DNA from: Phallus indusiatus
Taxonomy: Eukaryota > Basidiomycota > Agaricomycetes > Phallales > Phallaceae
Assembly: GCA_027605045.1 (NCBI GenBank)
Contig: JAQFWX010000034.1
Span: 62,001-126,000 of the forward strand
Length of the DNA: 64,000 bases
Reading direction: 5' to 3'
The translations under genes and the position numbers were made by a program. The notes beneath the pieces are model-generated. The model worked only from the letters and a program-made list of their open reading frames with translations, was not told the origin of the DNA and made no database searches. Positions 49,996 to 59,192 of this stretch are shown one piece after another. The number at the start of each line of letters is the position of its first letter. The first letter of the stretch is position 1.

Positions 49996-51580
49996 ATGTC
50001 CGCTACTACTCCATCAGACTCTAACCCTAAGAAAGCAAAGCCGTACGAACCTCCAAAGTGGATCAACCAATACCAACCACATGAGCATCTGCAAGGAACT
50101 GAGAACTGGCTGACATGGAGCACAAACATGAAACGACTGCTGAAACAAGCAAATGTCTGGGAAGTTGTCACTGGAGAAAAACCACCTGCGAGCTCGCCCG
50201 AGTATGCGGATTGGTGCCTCAAAGATGGATTCGCACAAGTGGCAATCACACACAATGTAGTATCCAAGCACACCCTACCACTCGAAGACAAATCATCCAG
50301 CGAGATGTGGTATTTCCTCCAAGACCAATTCCAGCAAGTCGGACATGGATTGATCACCTTACTATTCAAGAAGCTCCTTCGCATAGTTACCAAGACGTCC
50401 GAGATGGAAACCCATGTCACCGACTTTCAAGCAACACTTCGGCATCTCGTGGACGCTGGAGTAAGGTTCTCCGAATATGTTCAATCGGCCATCCTCCTGG
50501 CTACTCTTCCGGACAGCAGTGCAGGTCCTGATTCCTGGATGGGATTCATATCGAGTACTCGGGTCAGCAGGGACACGAAGCTATCTGCGGTAGTGGCCAC
50601 AATCCTCGAAGAAGCCCGAATCCGATTGGCTAAGAACCCCACCGAAACGGACGATAATGCTCAGGCACTAGCTGCACGAGAATGTCAGGCCAAAAGCAAT
50701 GGCAAGAGATTCTGCTGAACTTGCGACAGAGAAGGCCATGACACGGCAAATTGCTGGGCTAAGGGTGGAGCAAAAGAGGGACAAGGTCCCAAGCGGAAGC
50801 GCACCAAGAAGAAGGAGAAGAAGGAGAAGGCGAAGGCGGCAAAGGAGTCGGATAGTGACAGTGACGAAGAAACAAACATGATCAATGAGTCCTGTTTTGT
50901 GTGTACACCATCCTCCGACAACCTCCCTACCAGCAATCTGCCCTCTGAACCATCCGCAAAACCCTGCGAGCAAGTGTTACATTCCCTTCAAAGTCGAATT
51001 ATCATCGATTCTGGTGCAACCACTCACATCGACATCGACCGTCGCAACTTCGACAAAGTCTCACCCTCCTCTAACCACCTAAATGGCATTGGAAGCAATA
51101 AAGTCCCAATTGTGGGACGAGGCAAGTCCAGTCGACGAATCAAATTGCCAAATGGCAAACCCGCGAAGCTCAAACTGAAAGATACCTGCTATGTCCCTAG
51201 CATGTCAATGGGATTAATATCTGTATCGCGAATGGACGAGGCCGGCTGCTATACCTTATTTGGGCAAGACAAGGCCATGTCATTCAAAGCGAATGATGGC
51301 GGGAAGCTCATGCGGGAGATCCTGAAGAAGGAAGACATTCAGTTCACTGCGAGCAAACGATCTGACAGACTGTATCACCTTGACGACACTGAAGACTCCG
51401 AAATTGCAAATGTTGCCGAAGTATCTGAACTTGAGCAACTGCATAGGAGACTCGGTCATCTCAACTATCACCACATTAAGAAGATAGTCAAGAAAGATAT
51501 GCTTACTGGAATCAAGCTCAGCGAGAATGATTTAGCGAGCGAGCCACCACTGTGTCCATGTTGTGCGGTCGGTAAGATAA
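49996..51580 (+). pseudogene. copia gag-protease-(pre-integrase) frame with one TGA
   Basis: Gag begins MSATTPSDSNPKKAKPYEPP with the copia UBN2-like pattern (NWLTWSTNMKRLL, FLQDQFQQVGHGLI). An in-frame TGA at 50716-50718 sits where the zinc knuckle should read C-W-T-C; the rest, TCDREGHDTANC, follows in the same frame. The protease has IIIDSGATTHI (Asp-Ser-Gly). A GAG-pre-integrase segment LEQLHRRLGHLNYHHIKKIV and the first Cys pair of the integrase zinc finger (LCPCC) end at the gypsy2 insertion. Integrase core, reverse transcriptase and RNase H are absent. Confidence 0.85.
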
Positions 51581-52258
51581 TGTAACGTTTCGTTACTTTT
51601 TATAGTGTACCGCTTGCGGTACACAGTTTATATCACGCTGTAGTTTCACGCCACAAGTAACAGACCAAATGTCACGGTACGCTAGCGCCTTTTCCGATTA
51701 TTCGATTTCTTCGATTTCTTTCGGTTTCATTTCGTGTTACGATTTCCTCCATTTCCCGTACTTTGCCGTTTCCATTAGTTCCATCGTTTTCTCGATTTTT
51801 CGATCTCTTCGATTTTCCTCGATTTCTGTCTATATCTCCTCGGATCCCATGGGGATCAGTTGAGCGCTTCGTATCCTGTACTTATATGCGTTTTCCCTAG
51901 AGGGGGATACCTAAGCTTGTTCTCTTAGGTTTTCCCTCCTCTAGGTGAGTAGTTAGTCGCTGCCCCTCAATAGATCTTAGGTTTTCCCTCCTCTAGGTGT
52001 GTGCCCTGAGTCGCCCTAACACCAAAGTGCTGTATTTTCTTTGTGGAGTAAAACAAGTTGCGCGTGCTGAATCAGCACGCGCGTAGCTACTACTAATGTA
52101 TAGTTATTACATAATGGCTCGCCGCGCCGCGGCGAGCCAGAGGCGTTAAGCGCCTCTGTTATTAGAGTAAGTAATAGTAACTACTGCAGAGGGCGAAGCC
52201 CTCTGCATATGCCTAAGTGGCATATACTCAATCCACCGCATGCGGTGGATCCGTTACA
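51581..52258 (-). repeat. gypsy2 3' LTR (about 321 bp without the inserted solo LTR)
   Basis: Ends are TGTAACG at 51581 and CGTTACA at 52258, a 7-bp perfect terminal inverted repeat of TG...CA type, next to a polypurine tract. Holds the strongest palindromes of the region: 51605-51624, 52060-52082, 52116-52138, 52138-52158, 52185-52207 and the perfect 20-mer at 52231-52250. Confidence 0.75.
51670..52021 (+). mobile_element. solo LTR, 352 bp, TSD CCAAA
   Basis: Begins TGTCACGGTACGC and ends CGCCCTAACA, with CCAAA on both sides (51665-51669 and 52022-52026). The ends and the internal cctaagcttgttctcttagg match the gypsy1 LTR, so it belongs to a related family in opposite orientation to gypsy2. 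It sits inside the gypsy2 LTR and is free of the dense palindromes around it. Confidence 0.9.
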
Positions 52259-52268
52259 TCCTCCCCTT
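52259..52268 (-). other. gypsy2 polypurine tract
   Basis: Minus strand aaggggagga lies directly before the 3' LTR (TGTAACGG), the position required for plus-strand DNA priming. Confidence 0.7.
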
Positions 52269-52320
52269 GTGACTTGGACTCCAAGTCATAGGATCGCGAA
52301 GAGGAAGCATCTGACTGTAA

Positions 52321-54140
52321 TCAGTCAGAGGGATTGCTGTAGTCAATCTCCATGCTCTCCGAGGCACTCGGATGCGGTGCGTCAAGGTCCTCAGGGGGCC
52401 TCAACAATTCCTCGTCCGTCATCTGAATTGGGACGGACGGGGAGTAAACCTTATTAGGCGGGCCTGCCACAATACTGGCAGGTGATGCCGACGCATGGAC
52501 GGCGGGGACGGCCGACTGAGTCGTACGCGCCTTTTTTGTTGGACGATCCAGTCCACGGCGCACGCGATAGTCATGCGCGATGCGATTAACATCTTCTCCA
52601 TTGGCGTAACGTTGGAGAAGGGGCGCGATCACCTCAGTGACGCGTCTTGTCGTCGCTCCATTGGCGTGCATGGAGCGAATCACCTCCTCTATGGTAATGG
52701 AGGAGGGGGATTTGCACTCGAAGGAACGAGTGTAGCCTTCCATGAGCGTGGAAGGCAGGTGGGTGGAGGAATTACCCCTACCACCGAGAACTTCTTCCCA
52801 CACAGTAAGTGCGGGGTCGAGGAGGCACTCAGCCGCCTTCTCGAGGAACTTGGCACGCACTTCACGAGTACGTGTGACTCGTTTGAGCCATGCGAACACC
52901 TCAACATCTTGAGGGTTTAATGATCCATCCGACATTAGTCGGATGTAGGGAGGGACCTGGTTAGGGTCCGCATTCCAAGTATTGATTAAATACTTGATCT
53001 CGGGGTGGATTAACTCTCCCGAGATAAACACCACCGATGGACGGTTGGCGGCAGCCTCCATAGCTTCAAGCTTGGCTGTTTTCCTCGCCAGGCGGCGCTC
53101 CTTCATGGATCTGCGCCAACGAGTCCATGCGTATGAAATACGCATGTGAACCCCTCTGTCATCGGGGTACGTGAACACCGGGGGGTCGGTCCAAACCCGG
53201 GTTCCAATCTCGACGAACAATGGTTCGTCGAGGCTGCAGGTGTTATACCATGCAGTAGGATTGGGGGTGCCAGGCACCAGAGAATGATCCCCACTAACAG
53301 TGGGGTCGAAACCCTTGACGAAGAAGGGCCATGGGTCCCTATTGGAGTCCCATCCTGGCTTGGTCCGTGGATACGGACCAGAGGGTTTCCTTGGAGAAAC
53401 CGGGGCAGCATCGCGAGAGCCCGATGCCTTGGTTGCATCAGCGTAGGTACGCTGAGGCTTGTGTTTGGTGGACGACGCGATGGAGGCGTCGTCATCATAG
53501 TCATTATCATCGACTATGTCTTCCATGTCGTCGTCAGACGACATGTCGTTGAAGATATCAGGCAAAGGGGCTGCCTGGGATGGTTCAGGCGCTTTATCGG
53601 CCTGGTCTCTCGACCGCTTTTTGGAGGTCGATGGGGTAGTCGACGGGCCTGCCGTCGACGCTGAACGTTCAAGTTCAGCAATGCGAGCTTTCAGCTCGCA
53701 GATATGACGATTCGCATCGTCGAGGTGGTCTGTCAAGGACTTGACGTCCTTTTCAGCTTCTTCTAGACGTTCGTCTAGATGATAGTACTCCTCTTTATGA
53801 AGGGAAAGGCCTTGTAGACGGCCTGCTTGACCATATCATGGTCAAGGATGATTGCCCCGCTGCCAGCGGGGCCTGCCAGGTGACTGGCAAAGTCGTTGCA
53901 CGCAGTGCAACTATCATTGTTATGATAGACGGATATGCATCCGTCCATCGCGTCTAAGGTCCATTCGGACCTTTGCAGGGCCAGTTGAGCCTCTGCTTTT
54001 TTGAACCTACTAACAGGTTGCGGCGTAGGCGACCGCAAGCGTGATCGTTCGCGTTGTTTTCCCTTGCTGTCAGGCATGGGGGGTGTGAGGGAGAAAAGAC
54101 CGTGAACGGACTTTTGGGTTATATACTTGGGCGGCCTCAT
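52321..54140 (-). pseudogene. gypsy2 extra ORF downstream of pol, one frameshift
   Basis: Two frames join into one protein of about 600 residues if one base is lost or gained near 53790. The first (54140-53775) starts MRPPKYITQKSVHGLFSLTP and includes a Cys pair (CTACNDF). The second has a coiled coil (YYHLDERLEEAEKDVKSLTD, ICELKARIAELERS), a Lys/Arg patch, an acidic run (DDDMEDIVDDNDYDDDAS) and a conserved-looking core (WPFFVKGFDPTVSGDHSLVP, AWYNTCSLDEPLFVEIGTRV, FTYPDDRGVHMRISYAWTRW), ending NPSD at 52321. It occupies the env position but has no signal peptide or membrane helix. Family not recognised; a structural or gag-like role is possible. Confidence 0.6.
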
Positions 54141-54210
54141 GGAGCGCCCAAGTGAAAATTACCTCACCGCGTAGCAGTGAAGTGCCAGTGGATCCCTGTG
54201 GGTGGGATCT

Positions 54211-54667
54211 TCAAGCAGATCCCCGAGTGGGATCTGGGCGCTTGTTGTTGGTCCGCGACTCTCCGTGATTGGATAGTCGTGGCAGCTGCCGAGGCTCGTT
54301 TACGCCTCGTAATTGCAAGTACTCGTCTAGAGCTTGCAAGTCCTTACAGTTACTGTAAGGTTCCCAAGTGGTATCCCCAAGGGTCCACTGGACTAGGAAC
54401 TCGAGATCTTTCTCGCGAGTTCCACTCCAGCGATGAGCTAGGAGTTCCTCGACGTGCCATTCAGCATCGTCTGGCTGTCCAAAGTCATACGCCGTGAGTG
54501 TATCGCGGCGTGGAAATCTCTCATCGTCGTTGGCGATGTGAGGTTTAATCAAATCCACGTGAAATACGGGATTTATGCGACGTTGCTTGAGCTCTTCAGA
54601 GAGCTCAAGTTTTACTGTGATATTGTCTTTAACGGACAATATTTTGTATGGTCCCACATAACGCGGG
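54211..54667 (-). pseudogene. gypsy2 pol 3' end: integrase tail and chromodomain
   Basis: Reads YVGPYKILSVKDNITVKLEL (GPY/F-like module), RINPVFHVDLIKPHI, then a chromodomain WHVEELLAHRWSGTREKDLE and FLVQWTLGDTTWEPYSN, ending at 54211. Everything upstream of GPY is missing because gypsy1 begins at 54668. Chromodomains direct integration to marked heterochromatin in such elements. Confidence 0.85.
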
Positions 54668-55063
54668 TGTTAGGGCTACTCAGCTCACACTAGAGGGAGG
54701 GGATCCTAAGATAATATATTGGAAGGGAAACTAACTACTCACCTAGAGGGAGGGGATCCTAAGAGAACAAGCTTAGGGACCCTCACTCTAGGTACAGCTA
54801 CTATATACATAAAACGACGACGCGGCGTGCGGCCCTGACACAGCTAAGTGCCAGGCGCCCAAACCGAACCTAAGCGACGTGATGTCACGGGCATCACGCC
54901 GGGTACGAGCGCGCAACGCGCGCGAGTAGAGAAGGTGAAATAGAGACAGAACAAGGAAACGGAGAGTGAAAGTAAAATATGGAAATGATAAATAAAATAG
55001 AAAGGAAGTGATGCCGATGATAATAAATAAGAAAATGAGAGACGGCGGTAGCGTACCCTGACA
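54668..55063 (-). repeat. gypsy1 3' LTR
   Basis: 396 bp. On the plus strand it runs tgttagggctactcagctca ... gtaccctgaca. It differs from the 5' LTR by G/A in gagaaggtgaaat and by a/g in ataataaataag. Confidence 0.95.
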
Positions 55064-55076
55064 CCATCCCCCCTTC
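55064..55076 (-). other. gypsy1 polypurine tract
   Basis: Minus strand gaagggggga tgg immediately before the 3' LTR and overlapping the end of the pol frame. Confidence 0.75.
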
Positions 55077-58000
55077 AACGAGGCGGCGTCCCGACGCCTG
55101 TAGCTTCGACTAATGACGCCTGTAACTTTGAGAAGTCGAACCGAGGGCGACGATGGAAAAGAAGACCATTTATCGAGCGTGGCGCACTCGGATGTTCGCG
55201 GTGGAATTCCTTAATGAGATCCGGGGCTGCAATATTTGACTCGGGTTCCCACTGATCGTGCTCGGGGCCATAGCCTTCCCAACGCACCTTATACTCGAGT
55301 CGTCTCCGGAAGACACGACTGTCCAAGATCCGTTCCACGACATAGTGTTCACCATCGTCTCTGACCTCAGGAGGGGGGGGGGCCCTGACGCGACGACCCG
55401 GGATTGTATCTTCAACCTTTGGACGCAACTTCCCGACGTGGAACACTGGATGAAGCCTTGACATCGACAGTGGTAAACGCAGCTTATATGCGTGCGATCC
55501 GACCTTGCTGACTATCGGGAAAGGCCCCAGGTACCAATGCGATAACTTGGCGGAGGGCCTGGTGGTACGGATGTCGCTCGAATCGAGGTATACCTTGTCG
55601 CCAACCTTGTATTCAGGTGCCGGGATGTGTTTCCGATCGTAGTACTTGGCCATCTCATCCTTCGACTTGGCTATAGCGGCCTTGGCTTCCTCTATCGTCG
55701 ACTCCATACGCGTCTTGAACTCGTTGACAGATTCGATCTTGGAGTCGGCAACCAGCGGTTCGAATCCCATACGAGGATGTCGTCCAGTGTCGAGCTCAAA
55801 CGGTGTCGCGCGCGTAGCTGAGTGCACGTGGTTGTTATATGCGAACTCAGCCAAGGGCAGTATCTGGTCCCAGTCGTCCTGTCGCTCAGAGGTGAAAAGT
55901 CGAAGGTACTGTTCGACTTCTGCATTGACACGTTCCGTCTGACCATCGGTTTGAGGATGATATGCCGTGGAGGGTGCAAGCCGTATGCCAAGGAGTCTAG
56001 AAAGCTCCTGCGTGAAGCGGGACGCGAACTGGGGGCCCCTGTCAGAGATCACCTTCATGGGGAGACCATGGAGCTTCCAGACGTGTTGAAGGTACAGACG
56101 GGCTAGACCCGTCGCGTCAAGTGTCGTAAATGTCGGCACGAAATGAACCCGTTTGGTGAGAGAGTCGACGACAGAGAGGATCGCGTCGAAACCGTTAGAT
56201 TCTGGCAGCTCCACGATGAAGTCGACTGAGATGTGTTCCCAGGGTCGACTTGGCACTTCTGTGGGTCGGAGAAGGCCATAGGGAGCATGACGAGACGGTT
56301 TCGTACGTAGACACATGTCGCAGGCCTCTACATAGCGTTGGACATACCTAGAGACACCTGGCCACCAGAAGGTGCGCGAAACGAGCTCGAGAGTCTTGAA
56401 ACGACCCGGGTGACCACCGAGTTTGGTGTCGTGGTGTCTGGAAAGGATTTTCCGACGCAACTCGTCCACATTTGGCACGTAAACCTTGCCGCGATAGTAG
56501 AGGAGGTCCTGGTCTTCAAACCATTCCGACGAGTGAGCTGAACGACCACCCAGTGCACGAAGTGTTGCAACGGCTTTAGACACACTATCCTCGACCTTGC
56601 CTTCCCGATTGGCCTTGCGAATCTGGCGTAAAAGGTCCTCCTCCTCCCCCTTAAGACGGAATGTTTGCAGAGCATTGATTGCAAACATTTCGGGTCGGAT
56701 TAGAGTGACGCCACGATTGTCGTCTTTTCCCGAGCCATGATCTGGGCGACGGGACAAGCCATCAGGTTTCCCCATCGACTTACCCGGTATATGCTGCAGA
56801 GTAAAGTCGAATCGTGAGAGATATACTGACCATCTAGCTTGACGACAATTTAGGTTACGCGCGGACATGAAATATTCAAGATTCTTGTGATCAGTCCGTA
56901 TGTCGATAGGGTGGGATGCGCCTTCGAGAAAGTGTCGCCATTCCTCTAAGGACCGTATGATAGCCAGCATCTCCTTGTCGTGAATCTCGTAGTTGCGTTC
57001 AACGGGACTGAGGGCCTTCGAGAAGAACGCAACAGGATGCCATTTGCCGTCCTCGTTCGACAACTGTGAAAGAACCGCGCCTGTTGCAAAGTCGGAGCTG
57101 TCTGCTTCAACCCGGTAAGGATTAGTGGGGTTGGGAATGAGAAGAATGGGAGCAGAGGTAATTGACGACTTCAGAGTATCGAAAGCATGCTGACAAGTGT
57201 CGGACCAGACGAAGGGTGTATCCTTCTTGGTTAACCCGAACATGGGATTGGCAATATGCGCGAAATCCTTGATAAACCGACGGTAGAAGTTGGCGAAGCC
57301 CAGGAAGGACTGGACCTCAGTGACGTTCTTCGGGATGGGCCAGTCTCTGACACCCGAGACTTTCGCGGGATCCATCTCGACCGTGTTCTCGGAAATGACA
57401 ACACCCAAGTACTCGATCTTAGTCCGGCAGAACTCGCACTTCTCTGCCTTGAGATACAGCTTGTGCTCGCGGAGACGTTCGAGAACGCGTCGTGTTACCT
57501 GGTTGTGCTGTTCCCGATCCTGAGTGTAGATGAGAATGTCGTCGATATAGACGGCAACGACACCTTCCGAGATCATGTCCTCGAAGATCTCGTTCATCAT
57601 TGTCTGGAAGGTCGCAGGGCTATTTGTGAGACCAAAGAACATTACCAGAGGTTCGAAAAGGCCGCGGTTGGTGCGGAAAGCAGCCTTCCACTCGTCTCCT
57701 TCCTTTATCCGCACATTGTTGTAACCCCAGCGCACGTCCAGCTTGGTAAAGTACCGGGCACCTTGCAATTTGTTGATGAGCTCTGAGATCAGGGGCAGCG
57801 GGTAACGGTTCTTAATCGTCATAGCATTCAATGCCCGATAGTCCTGGATGAGACGAAGAGAGCCATCTTTCTTCTTAATGAAGAATACCGGGGACGCCAT
57901 GGGCGACTTGGAGGGTCGGATTCGTCCAGATGCAAGGTTTTCTTCTAGAAACGCGTCTAACTCGGCCTGCTCGTTGGGCGACAACGGGTAGATCTTGCAC

Positions 58001-58134
58001 GACTTGGGCTCAGAACCTGGCACAAGCTCTATCGGGTGATCCCACTTCTTCGATTGCGGCAACGAGTCGAACGACTCCTTCGAGAAAATGTCGGCAAAGT
58101 TGTGGAACATCTCTGGCACGATATCCCGAAACCC
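55075..58134 (-). CDS. gypsy1 pol: reverse transcriptase, RNase H, integrase, chromodomain
   Basis: About 1015 residues. RT: FFIKKKDGSLRLIQDYRALN, FTKLDVRWGYNNVRIKEGDE, FGLTNSPATFQ and the catalytic VAVYIDDILIY. RNase H: HPVAFFSKALSPVERNYEIH, DKEMLAIIRSL, DIRTDHKNLEY. Integrase: an HHCC finger (HHDTKLGGHPG, ACDMCLRTK), then the DDE core with SVDFIVELPES, VISDRGPQFASRF and STAYHPQTDGQTERVNAEVE. A GPF/Y module (WYLGPFPIVSKVGSHAYKLR) and RLHPVFHVGKLRP follow, then a chromodomain (YVVERILDSRVFRRRLEYKV). No stop inside. The frame is -1 relative to the protease and starts at the GGGTTTC heptamer at 58128-58134, so it is likely read by frameshifting or was split by a one-base change. Confidence 0.93.
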   Translation of the reverse strand, partial: GFRDIVPEMFHNFADIFSKESFDSLPQSKKWDHPIELVPGSEPKSCKIYPLSPNEQAELDAFLEENLASGRIRPSKSPMASPVFFIKKKDGSLRLIQDYRALNAMTIKNRYPLPLISELINKLQGARYFTKLDVRWGYNNVRIKEGDEWKAAFRTNRGLFEPLVMFFGLTNSPATFQTMMNEIFEDMISEGVVAVYIDDILIYTQDREQHNQVTRRVLERLREHKLYLKAEKCEFCRTKIEYLGVVISENTVEMDPAKVSGVRDWPIPKNVTEVQSFLGFANFYRRFIKDFAHIANPMFGLTKKDTPFVWSDTCQHAFDTLKSSITSAPILLIPNPTNPYRVEADSSDFATGAVLSQLSNEDGKWHPVAFFSKALSPVERNYEIHDKEMLAIIRSLEEWRHFLEGASHPIDIRTDHKNLEYFMSARNLNCRQARWSVYLSRFDFTLQHIPGKSMGKPDGLSRRPDHGSGKDDNRGVTLIRPEMFAINALQTFRLKGEEEDLLRQIRKANREGKVEDSVSKAVATLRALGGRSAHSSEWFEDQDLLYYRGKVYVPNVDELRRKILSRHHDTKLGGHPGRFKTLELVSRTFWWPGVSRYVQRYVEACDMCLRTKPSRHAPYGLLRPTEVPSRPWEHISVDFIVELPESNGFDAILSVVDSLTKRVHFVPTFTTLDATGLARLYLQHVWKLHGLPMKVISDRGPQFASRFTQELSRLLGIRLAPSTAYHPQTDGQTERVNAEVEQYLRLFTSERQDDWDQILPLAEFAYNNHVHSATRATPFELDTGRHPRMGFEPLVADSKIESVNEFKTRMESTIEEAKAAIAKSKDEMAKYYDRKHIPAPEYKVGDKVYLDSSDIRTTRPSAKLSHWYLGPFPIVSKVGSHAYKLRLPLSMSRLHPVFHVGKLRPKVEDTIPGRRVRAPPPPEVRDDGEHYVVERILDSRVFRRRLEYKVRWEGYGPEHDQWEPESNIAAPDLIKEFHREHPSAPRSINGLLFHRRPRFDFSKLQASLVEATGVGTPPR

Positions 58135-59192
58135 TTGGGAGCTGGTGCGTCTGCGTTGTTGGCGTGGGCCTGAGCTAGTCGCTGGGAGATGGTCTCGGTG
58201 GCATATATGCGGTGAGTGTCGGGCTCGTCGGGTAGCATTGATATCGCGAACAGTCGATCACCCTCTTCAATCCCAGACTCGACGTCGACCAGGTCTGGTA
58301 TGTCAGGATCATCGGCCTCAGTGTCGTCGAGCTCTGGCAGAGGTGCGCGTCGGATCTGTTGGAACGCGCGCTTAGAGAGCTTACCCACTGGCCAGCGTGG
58401 GGCACAAGACCGACAACTGGGGCTGCAGCGCATGAACTCTACTTGACCAGTTGTGTAGTCTATGACAGGATTGTGAGCCTTGAACCACGGCAGCCCGAAC
58501 AAGACGGGATACTTGAGTGAGGTAACGGCGAACAAGGTGCGTTCAGAGTGATCCCGAAAGCGAACAACGAGGTCGACAACGTGGGTGATAGAGCCAGCGT
58601 GGTTGGGCGTACCGTCGACGTTAAACACGGGAATGGGTTTAGCAAGGCGTACGGAGGGAAGTCGATGTTTCTCGACAAAGTCACGATCGAGGAACATACC
58701 GCTAGCCCCGGTGTCCAGCATGGCCTTGCTGTGCAGCAGGGCTCCGGTGTCAACACTCTGTAGCTCTACTGGAATCTCTAGCTTCTGCGTGCCTGCGGTA
58801 GCTGCGAGTCGGTATTCCTTTGGCAATGCACGACGTTGAGAAGGCGACAGCATACATGGGGTAGAAACAGAACGTGTGGCAGGTGGAGGCGATTCTTTGG
58901 GTTTGTCAGGGGATGCAGCAGGGGTAGTTAGATTCGAATCAGAAATGTCATTTTGTTCGCGATCTATGTACAAAATGTCGAATCTATTAGATGTCGGCAA
59001 CGAGGGTGCACCTATCACTCGTCGCCGTTTTGAAAATCCTCTACCTCTGTTGCAGCTACAGTCTCGCCTTGGGTCAGAGCAGAGTCGCCACGTGCCTGGG
59101 CTTCCAACGCGTCTTTCTGGGCCAACAAATGTGCGATATTGTCGTCCAATTCGTCGGGCTGAAGATACCGAATGTCGTACGCGCGAGGGCAT
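58128..59192 (-). CDS. gypsy1 aspartic protease frame
   Basis: Contains KAMLDTGASGMFLDRDFVEK with the DTG active-site motif, then VRFRDHSERTLFAV and YPVLFGLPWFKAHNPVIDYT, the second half of the retropepsin-like fold. It ends with APAPKGF at the slippery heptamer. Open from 59192 but overlaps gag in another frame; the true protein probably begins near 59080. Relative to gag the frame is also -1, with no canonical heptamer seen in that overlap. Confidence 0.8.

Larger units (their letters stand above)
49039..51580 (+). mobile_element. Ty1/copia retrotransposon, 3'-truncated
   Basis: Inserted in oxygenase copy C after gatgcaca. The LTR opens TGTTGAGTTACAG at 49039, and a primer site follows at 49267. 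The LTR contains a duplicated block: cactcgtgtcattacacgta near 49120 and again near 49230, and ctattattctttagg twice. The gag-pol frame starts at about 49996 and is cut at 51580 by the gypsy2 LTR. The leader carries a second insertion (49360-49994). No 3' LTR is in the window. Confidence 0.82.
51581..54667 (-). mobile_element. gypsy2: Ty3/gypsy element, 5'-truncated, hairpin-paved
   Basis: Read on the minus strand it shows the integrase C-terminus and chromodomain (54667-54211), an extra ORF (54140-52321), a polypurine tract (52268-52259) and the 3' LTR (52258-51581). The 5' part is lost at the junction with gypsy1. Nearly the whole stretch, coding or not, consists of adjacent perfect short inverted repeats. 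It is inserted in the copia pol frame after ggtaagataa. Confidence 0.8.

Noticed and set aside
53146..53664. Plus-strand open frame of 172 codons opposite the gypsy2 extra ORF
   Set aside because: It exists because the region is built of inverted repeats, which keep both strands open; it is a mirror of the minus-strand gene.
57256..57786. Plus-strand open frame opposite gypsy1 reverse transcriptase
   Set aside because: Antisense shadow of the RT coding sequence.
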